In this document: piece after piece, positions 58,967 through 64,000 of the stretch
Layout: each line of letters starts with the position of its first letter
Position numbering within the stretch: position 1 is the stretch's first letter
DNA from: Treponema sp.
Lineage (GTDB): Bacteria; Spirochaetota; Spirochaetia; Treponematales; Breznakiellaceae
Assembly (NCBI GenBank): GCA_009787835.1
Contig: WQSN01000002.1
Coordinates: 62,001 to 126,000, forward strand
Direction of reading: 5' to 3'
DNA: 64,000 nt
Notes under the pieces: model-generated
Database searches by the model: none
What the model saw: the letters and a program-made list of their open reading frames with translations, nothing else
What the model was told of the DNA's origin: nothing
Position numbers and translations under genes: made by a program

Positions 58967-59950
58967 ATGCCCGGTTTAGACGCTGACCTGATAATTATAG
59001 GCGCGGGTCCCGCGGGGCTTACCGCATCTCAGTACGGCGCCAGGGCAAATTTAAAAGTCTTGGTTATTGAACAGTTTAATCCCGGAGGACAGGCGCTTCT
59101 TATTGACACGCTTGAAAATTATCCCGGCAATGTCAGGCTTCTGGATGACGCCGGAAAAGTTATAGCGCCTCCTAAAACAGGTTATGAGTTTGTAATGGAT
59201 ATGCACTACCAGGCTGAATCTTTCGGCGCGGCGTTTATAACCGTTTCTGTTATATCGTTAAAAAAAGAAAATAATATTTTTTATCTCAGCCTGTCAGACG
59301 GAAAAACGCTTGCTTCAGCGGCTGTAATTTTGGCTACAGGCGCAAAACCCAGGCTATTGAACATACCGGGAGAAAATGAATTTAAAGGGAAGGGAGTTTC
59401 ATACTGCGCTACCTGCGACGGTAATTTTTTTAAAGGCAAAAAAATATTTGTTGTCGGCGGAGGGGACGCGGCCTGTGATGAAGGACAGTACCTTTCCCGA
59501 CTTTCAAATAAAATTGTGTTGATTCACCGCCGAGGCAGTTTACGCGCACAAAAAGCCCTGGCGGAAAGGATTTTGAAAAACCCCGGTATCGAAGTGCGGT
59601 TTAACACGGTATTAAAGGAAATACGCGGAGGCGGCGCCAACGCCGTTAAAAAGGTAAAATCTGTCATTCTGGAGGATGTTAATAGCGGCAGGGTTTACGA
59701 AGAAGAGACAGACGCGGTTTTTATATTCGCTGGAACCGTCCCGCAGGTTTCACTGGTTTCAGATAACGCATTAAAAGTTAACCTTGACGAAGACGGCTAT
59801 ATCATCACCGATCATAAAATGGCGACTAACATTGCCGGTCTTTACGCCGCAGGCGATGTCAGAAGCGGCGCGTTCCGCCAGGTAGTGACAGCCGCATCTG
59901 ACGGAGCGGTAGCGGCTCACAGCGCTTCGGAGTATATAGATGGCATATAA
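58967..59950 (+). CDS. trxB: thioredoxin reductase
   Basis: TrxB reduces thioredoxin with NADPH through FAD and a redox disulfide. The 327-residue protein has the FAD loop IIGAGPAGLTASQYGARA (residues 9-26), the active site CATC at 147-150, the NAD(P) loop VVGGGDAACDEG near 162-173 followed by HRRGSLRAQ, and the C-terminal FAD motif AAGDVRSGAFRQVVTAASDG. Low-potential variants exist, but this one looks standard. AAGGAG lies 7 nt before the ATG. It overlaps the GH3 gene by 11 bp. Confidence 0.93.
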   Translation: MPGLDADLIIIGAGPAGLTASQYGARANLKVLVIEQFNPGGQALLIDTLENYPGNVRLLDDAGKVIAPPKTGYEFVMDMHYQAESFGAAFITVSVISLKKENNIFYLSLSDGKTLASAAVILATGAKPRLLNIPGENEFKGKGVSYCATCDGNFFKGKKIFVVGGGDAACDEGQYLSRLSNKIVLIHRRGSLRAQKALAERILKNPGIEVRFNTVLKEIRGGGANAVKKVKSVILEDVNSGRVYEEETDAVFIFAGTVPQVSLVSDNALKVNLDEDGYIITDHKMATNIAGLYAAGDVRSGAFRQVVTAASDGAVAAHSASEYIDGI

Positions 59951-61604
59951 TTTCCCAAAAATTACGTTATGCGCAATCCTGATGTTTTCCTCTTTTACGG
60001 TCTTCTCCCTGGATTTTAATGACACAGGCTCACCAAAAGAGCTGGCCGCCGCTATTGAAATGGCCATGACCGATGAGCAGGCGCTGGCCCAGGTGTTTAT
60101 GCTGGGCTGGGTTGGAGCGGAGCCGTCTCCCCTTATTCTGGATTGGATACGGCAAAGAAACATTGGCGGGGTTAAAATTTTCGGCTGGAATACCGCTGAT
60201 ACCCAAAGACTCGCGAGAACGGTAGGCGAACTTCAGGAAATAAGTCTTGCGGGAGCTTTCAGGATTCCGCTTTTGATAGCCACAGATCAGGAAGGCGGAT
60301 GGATACGCCATGTCAAGGGAAGCACCAGTGAAACCCCCGGCAACATGGCCATCGGCGCGTCAGGTTACCCAAGAGACGCGTACCTGTCAGGTTATTACAT
60401 AGGGAAAGAACTCGCGCTGATTGGGATTAACATGAACTTCGCGCCTACTGTTGATCTTTTTACAAACCGCGATTCTGAACTGATAGGTCCGCGCGCTTTT
60501 GGAAGCGATCCTGTAAGAGCAGGAATTCTGGGATCGGCTTTTGCCAAAGGTCAGCTTGCCGCGGGGGTAATTCCTACCGCCAAGCATTATCCGGGACACG
60601 GAGGGACAGACCTGGACTCGCACGGCACATTGCCAGAAATAAACGAGCCCATAAATATTATCTGGGACAGGGAATTGATTCCTTACAGGATGCTTACAGC
60701 GGAAGGACTGCCTGCCATTATGAGCGGACATATCGCCTTCCCGATGACTGAAGCCGAGCGCACTCCTGCGTCATTATCATCATGGTTTTTAAAAGACATG
60801 CTGCGCGGAAAAATTGGCTTTAACGGAGTTGTCATAACAGATGATTTAATGATGATAGGCGCAATATCTCATCTTGGTTCACTTCATCAAACTGCAAAAC
60901 AGGCCTTAATTGCAGGTAACGACATAATTCTTTTGTCCAGTACTCCCTATCTCAATGATCAGGTATGGACGCTTTTAATTGAATCCATGAGAACAGAAGA
61001 AGGTTTTCGCCGGGTAGTGAGAAGTTCCGCCCGCAGAATACTGGAATTAAAACTGCAGTATTTGCGCGGCAGCAACAGCATCCCCTATGTTCCGGATTTA
61101 AAAAAGGTGGAGACAGATCTTCCCGATTCTGAAGGTTCCGCTTTCTTCCTAAATCTCGCCGCGCGAAGCGTCACAATATTAAAACCAACTCAGGCAGGTT
61201 CAGTCTTTCCGATAAAAAGGGAAGAAGCGGGCAGAGTTCTTTTGGCGGGCAGATACAACGATTTTTTTACTTATGGCAATATCGCCTTCCCTGGCGCGGA
61301 TGTTTACAGATATACATACACAAACAGGCTGAATATTAATGATATTGTAACGCGCGCCAATAACGCGGACACAATAATTTTCTGCCTTTCTGATACATTT
61401 GATCTGCGCCTTCTGAACAATCTGGAGCAATTAGGCAAAAAAGTTATAGTTCTTTCCGTATTAAGTCCCGTTCATGTTGAAAATGTTCCATGGGTTACAG
61501 GCGCCGTGGCCGTATACAGCTACGCGCCTGAATCTTTCGCTTCCGGATTTTCCGCCATACTGGGAAAAATACCGGCAGAAGGAACGCTTCCGTATGAATG
61601 GTGA
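59940..61604 (+). CDS. GH3 beta-N-acetylhexosaminidase-like protein, exported
   Basis: The 554-residue protein has a signal peptide (KITLCAILMFSSFTVFSLDF) and a GH3 N-terminal domain of the NagZ type: LIATDQEGGWIRHVKG, NMNFAPTVDLF, TAKHYPGHGGTDLDSHGTLP (the His/Asp acid-base loop) and GVVITDDLMMIGAI (nucleophile Asp). A C-terminal domain of about 180 residues follows, absent from short cytoplasmic NagZ. It should remove N-acetylglucosamine from cell-wall fragments or chitin-type sugars outside the cytoplasm. The start lies within trxB and the stop overlaps the GNAT gene, so the three genes form an operon. Confidence 0.88.
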   Translation: MAYNFPKITLCAILMFSSFTVFSLDFNDTGSPKELAAAIEMAMTDEQALAQVFMLGWVGAEPSPLILDWIRQRNIGGVKIFGWNTADTQRLARTVGELQEISLAGAFRIPLLIATDQEGGWIRHVKGSTSETPGNMAIGASGYPRDAYLSGYYIGKELALIGINMNFAPTVDLFTNRDSELIGPRAFGSDPVRAGILGSAFAKGQLAAGVIPTAKHYPGHGGTDLDSHGTLPEINEPINIIWDRELIPYRMLTAEGLPAIMSGHIAFPMTEAERTPASLSSWFLKDMLRGKIGFNGVVITDDLMMIGAISHLGSLHQTAKQALIAGNDIILLSSTPYLNDQVWTLLIESMRTEEGFRRVVRSSARRILELKLQYLRGSNSIPYVPDLKKVETDLPDSEGSAFFLNLAARSVTILKPTQAGSVFPIKREEAGRVLLAGRYNDFFTYGNIAFPGADVYRYTYTNRLNINDIVTRANNADTIIFCLSDTFDLRLLNNLEQLGKKVIVLSVLSPVHVENVPWVTGAVAVYSYAPESFASGFSAILGKIPAEGTLPYEW

Positions 61605-62472
61605 GAACTCCCGCGATACTGAGTTCACAGGGGCGCTGAAATGGCGGAAAATAAAAAACAGGGACATACCTTCCGTTAAAACGCTGTTACTCGCCATGGA
61701 AGAAAATTATGTCAGCGCGTGCGCGAGATTTCTTGCAAGGAATCCGCTAAAGGATCCAGCATGGGCGTTATGCACAAAGGATAATAAAATTGCAGGACTT
61801 CTGGTCAGTTCAAGAAGCACGCTGATACCTGTGTTATGCGAAAGAAAAGACATTCCAGCGCCGCGTTTCCTCGGAGGCGTTTTCCGCAAAAAGAGAATTC
61901 ATTCCGTGCAGGGATTAAAAGAAGAAGTTTTAATTTTCGCGGACGCGCTGGAACAGACGGGAAAAAGATCCGCGGATATTTATGACTATGATCTTATGAG
62001 CCTTGACAGCCGGCCTTCACAGCGCAGGTACTCATCAGGACCTGATGAACTTATACTGCGCGTTCCGCAAATGACGGATATTGACGAAATAGCGGCCCTT
62101 CAGGCGGCATACGAACAGGAGGAGGTGATACCCTCAGGCTCGGTTTTCAGCCCTTCCGCAAGCAGGGTGAACGCGGTTAATATCATATCAGGCGGGCAGA
62201 TACTGGCCGCCCAGATTAACGGAAAGCTGGTAGGAAAGATAAACATAAACGCGGTTTCATTTACCAGGTATCAGGTAGGAGGAGTTTATGTTCGCCCCGA
62301 TTTCCGCGGTCATGGGATTGCCAGCCGTATGGCCGCAGAATTTACAGGTTCGCTCATTTCCCGCGGAAGGGGAGTTACCCTTTTTGTAAAAAAATCCAAT
62401 ATCGCCGCGCGCAGATTATACTCAAATCTGGGTTTTACGGTAAAAGGCGATTACAGAATTACCTATTATTAG
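61594..62472 (+). CDS. GNAT-family N-acetyltransferase
   Basis: I chose ATG 61594 (AAGGAA about 10 nt upstream, 11-bp overlap with the GH3 gene), giving 292 residues. The N-terminal 140 residues resemble a degenerate GNAT or accessory domain. The C-terminal domain shows VGGVYVRPDFRGHGIASRMAAEF (acetyl-CoA pyrophosphate loop) and NIAARRLYSNLGFTVKGDYRI, the GNAT ending. It transfers an acetyl group from acetyl-CoA to an unknown amine. Translational coupling to a hexosaminidase hints at an amino-sugar or peptide substrate, but that is speculative. Confidence 0.82.
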   Translation: MNGENSRDTEFTGALKWRKIKNRDIPSVKTLLLAMEENYVSACARFLARNPLKDPAWALCTKDNKIAGLLVSSRSTLIPVLCERKDIPAPRFLGGVFRKKRIHSVQGLKEEVLIFADALEQTGKRSADIYDYDLMSLDSRPSQRRYSSGPDELILRVPQMTDIDEIAALQAAYEQEEVIPSGSVFSPSASRVNAVNIISGGQILAAQINGKLVGKININAVSFTRYQVGGVYVRPDFRGHGIASRMAAEFTGSLISRGRGVTLFVKKSNIAARRLYSNLGFTVKGDYRITYY

Positions 62473-62528
62473 GATGTGGAATTCATCATAAAAATATGCA
62501 ATTTTACTAGCCAATAACCGTATACCGC

Positions 62529-62537
62529 TGTTATAAT
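62529..62537 (+). promoter_or_regulatory. extended -10 promoter before the PHP gene
   Basis: TGTTATAAT is an extended -10 (TGnTATAAT) ending 8 nt before GTG 62546; no -35 box is evident and no Shine-Dalgarno lies between. Confidence 0.5.
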
Positions 62538-62545
62538 AAATTATT

Positions 62546-63337
62546 GTGGCTTATTTATACGAAACTCATCTCCATACGGCAGGTGTCAGCAGATGCGCAA
62601 TTTCATTTGGCGCAGATTATATCGCAGGTTATATAGACAGCGGGTACTCAGGTCTAATTGTAACCGATCATTTTTACAATGGAAATTCCGGTTTACCCAA
62701 AAATCTGCCGTGGAAAGAATGGGTCAACAGGTTTTGCAAGGGGTATGAACACGCCAGAGAAGAAGGCGAGCGCCGGGGTTTTGGCGTATTCTTCGGATGG
62801 GAGGAAACATTTGACGGCTTTGACGATTATCTTGTTTACGGTCTTGATAAGAACTGGCTTTATGATCATCCTGAAGTGCGCAACTGGACAAGAGGCGAAC
62901 AATACAGGGCGGTAAAAGAAGCGGGCGGCTGCGTTGTCCAGGCTCATCCGTTCAGGCTGCGTCACTATATTCAGCGCATTGTTCTTTCAACAGGATGCGT
63001 GGACGCAGTTGAAGTCGCGAACGGAGGCAATGATGAATTCTCTGACAGCCTTGCGTATCGTTACGCGAAAAATATCGGCAAACCAATGACTGCGGGAACT
63101 GATATTCACGACGCGTCCCTTATTGACGGCGGAGAGATATTCGGGGTTTATCTTGATAATAAACTGAACAATATAAAAGATTATGTTAAAATAATATGCA
63201 ATAATGAGATAAGAGATATTAAAACCTACAAGTCGCACATAGAATCTATTAATAAAAAACCCGTTAATATTCCTGTAGATATACGCGATGAACGCGATAA
63301 AATAACAGGCAGAAACTGGAAGGAACTTGTAAAGTAA
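62546..63337 (+). CDS. PHP-domain phosphoesterase-like protein
   Basis: The 263-residue product starts (M)AYLYETHLHTAGVSRCAI with the PHP motif HLHT at residues 8-11. It continues with LIVTDHFYNG, a GWEETF metal-ligand region near 88, VVQAHPFRLRH near 130 and GTDIHDA near 179, so the metal ligands of a PHP hydrolase are present. These enzymes cleave phosphoesters such as histidinol phosphate or nucleotide 5'-phosphates. The start is GTG 62546 with no ribosome site and an extended -10 eight bases upstream. Confidence 0.82.
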   Translation: MAYLYETHLHTAGVSRCAISFGADYIAGYIDSGYSGLIVTDHFYNGNSGLPKNLPWKEWVNRFCKGYEHAREEGERRGFGVFFGWEETFDGFDDYLVYGLDKNWLYDHPEVRNWTRGEQYRAVKEAGGCVVQAHPFRLRHYIQRIVLSTGCVDAVEVANGGNDEFSDSLAYRYAKNIGKPMTAGTDIHDASLIDGGEIFGVYLDNKLNNIKDYVKIICNNEIRDIKTYKSHIESINKKPVNIPVDIRDERDKITGRNWKELVK

Positions 63338-63397
63338 AATTTATTTGTAAAGCGGCCGTATTATGGCAGGACTAATCTGAAAACCAGGGCAGTAATC

Positions 63398-63946
63398 ATG
63401 AATGAAAAACAAACGTTAATTCCGCAGCGCATCAGGGAATTAAGGGAAATTCTTGAAGTCAATATTACAGATATGGCCAATGATACAGGCATCCCTTTTG
63501 AAATATATGAAAAATATGAAGAAGGAGATCAGGATATACCCATAAGCGTTTTATATAAAATCGCGAACAGGCTTAAAGTAGACATAACTGTGCTTTTGAC
63601 GGGAGAAGAGGCAAGGATGGACAGCGCATCTGTGTGCCGCAGCGGCAAGGGCGTGCAGATTGAACGCTATCCCGGTTATGAGTTTTCAAGTCTTGCGTAT
63701 AACTTCAAACACAGAACAATGGAACCCATTCTTGTGCGCCTCGATTCTTCAAAACCCGCCGCGCCGCATGTGTCCCATTCAGGGCAGGAGTTCAACTATG
63801 TAGTTGAAGGTCAGGTAGAAGTAACCGTAGGAAAGAACGAACATCTCCTGCGCTCAGGCGATTCAATTTATTTTGACGCGCGCCTTCCCCATGGTCAGCG
63901 GGCGGTAAACGGATCCGCGCAGTTTATCACGATAATTCAGGAATAA
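63398..63946 (+). CDS. XRE-cupin transcription regulator
   Basis: The 182-residue protein joins an N-terminal XRE helix-turn-helix (RIRELREILEVNITDMANDTGIPFEIYEKYEEGDQDIPISVLYKIANRL) to a C-terminal cupin: PHVSHSGQEFNYVVEGQVEVTVGKNEHLLRSGDSIYFDARLPHGQRAV. Cupins in this class sense small metabolites. Such regulators often stand next to acyl-CoA synthetase genes, and the next reading frame, cut by the window end, may be one. No strong Shine-Dalgarno precedes ATG 63398. Confidence 0.9.
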   Translation: MNEKQTLIPQRIRELREILEVNITDMANDTGIPFEIYEKYEEGDQDIPISVLYKIANRLKVDITVLLTGEEARMDSASVCRSGKGVQIERYPGYEFSSLAYNFKHRTMEPILVRLDSSKPAAPHVSHSGQEFNYVVEGQVEVTVGKNEHLLRSGDSIYFDARLPHGQRAVNGSAQFITIIQE

Positions 63947-63949
63947 TAA

Positions 63950-64000
63950 ATGAATGAAATACTTTCACGTTTCTGCCCGCGCATAGATTTTGACAGTTAC
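63950..64000 (+). CDS. start of an unidentified gene, possibly an AMP-binding enzyme
   Basis: ATG 63950 opens MNEILSRFCPRIDFDSY and runs past the window end. It starts 3 bp after the XRE-cupin stop, with AGGA upstream, so it belongs to the same operon. The FDSY-type opening resembles acyl-CoA synthetases found after such regulators, but 17 residues are too few to be sure. Confidence 0.5.
   Translation, partial: MNEILSRFCPRIDFDSY

Noticed and set aside
1-64000. Insertion sequences, transposase or integrase genes, CRISPR or known defence islands
   Set aside because: I looked for transposase, integrase, Cas, restriction and toxin-antitoxin motifs in the larger reading frames and found none; mobility evidence is limited to the repeats and the tRNA-Pro duplication.

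Overview
The window reads as a chromosome segment of a spirochaete, most likely a Treponema-like gut organism. The evidence is a spirochaete-type flagellar sheath protein FlaA (10116-11174), a V-type rather than F-type ATPase operon containing the small DUF2764-like gene typical of spirochaetes (12828-17827), a large neighbouring protein I know only from spirochaetes (17934-19448), and a glucuronoxylan side-chain utilisation locus (44817-53652) that suits a plant-fibre-fed gut. Base composition is moderate, with an AT-rich accessory patch at about 31.3-33.6 kb.

Layout. 0-12.6 kb, mostly plus strand: a phosphoesterase, a ParB-fold protein, pyridoxal kinase, an M28 peptidase, a ThuA protein, two tandem SDR-family genes (the second without a recognisable cofactor loop), a VOC protein, an ATP-grasp / cell-wall amidase / GerMN operon, flaA, and a RelA/SpoT-TPR protein. 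12.6-21.7 kb: a tRNA-Arg gene on the plus strand, then minus-strand V-ATPase genes (E-DUF2764-A-B-D, without I and K downstream), a spirochaete protein, a lipoprotein and hflX. 21.8-28.5 kb, plus strand housekeeping: a zinc-ribbon micro-protein, rpsT, HU, lnt, a response regulator, a bactofilin, a CinA-type amidase, rho and rpmE. 28.5-33.8 kb: a broken lipoprotein gene, an RlmK-like methyltransferase, a GH4 alpha-galactosidase, then an accessory patch with a phage-type XRE regulator, a divergent HTH-less mini-protein and a large lipoprotein. 33.9-44.4 kb: radical-SAM protein, iorB-paaK, a radical-SAM/DNA-metabolism pair and an RND efflux operon. 44.4-44.8 kb: tRNA-Pro with a duplicated 3' end bounding a hairpin cluster. 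44.8-53.7 kb: acetylesterase, uxuA, aguA and a complete LplBCA-type ABC transporter. 53.8-64 kb: a ParC-type topoisomerase subunit coupled to a coiled-coil repeat protein, a transglutaminase-like protein, trxB, a GH3 enzyme, GNAT, PHP and XRE-cupin genes.

Most unusual features. (1) A tRNA-Arg(UCU) gene whose anticodon loop is interrupted by 43 nt. The insert extends the anticodon arm into a 16-pair helix, and a near-consensus promoter lies directly upstream. (2) A 25-bp direct duplication covering the 3' end of tRNA-Pro, which brackets a roughly 204-bp segment made largely of hairpins. (3) A dispersed palindromic repeat of about 52 bp, in three copies; one copy interrupts a small lipoprotein gene, and removing exactly that unit restores the reading frame. 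(4) An XRE repressor whose divergently transcribed neighbour resembles its C-terminal segment without the DNA-binding domain. (5) Several genes whose start codon sits 6-8 nt after a good -10 box, which suggests leaderless mRNAs.

Everything here was read by eye. Family names rest on motif recognition, not on database searches, and the RNA structures were paired by hand without energy calculation.
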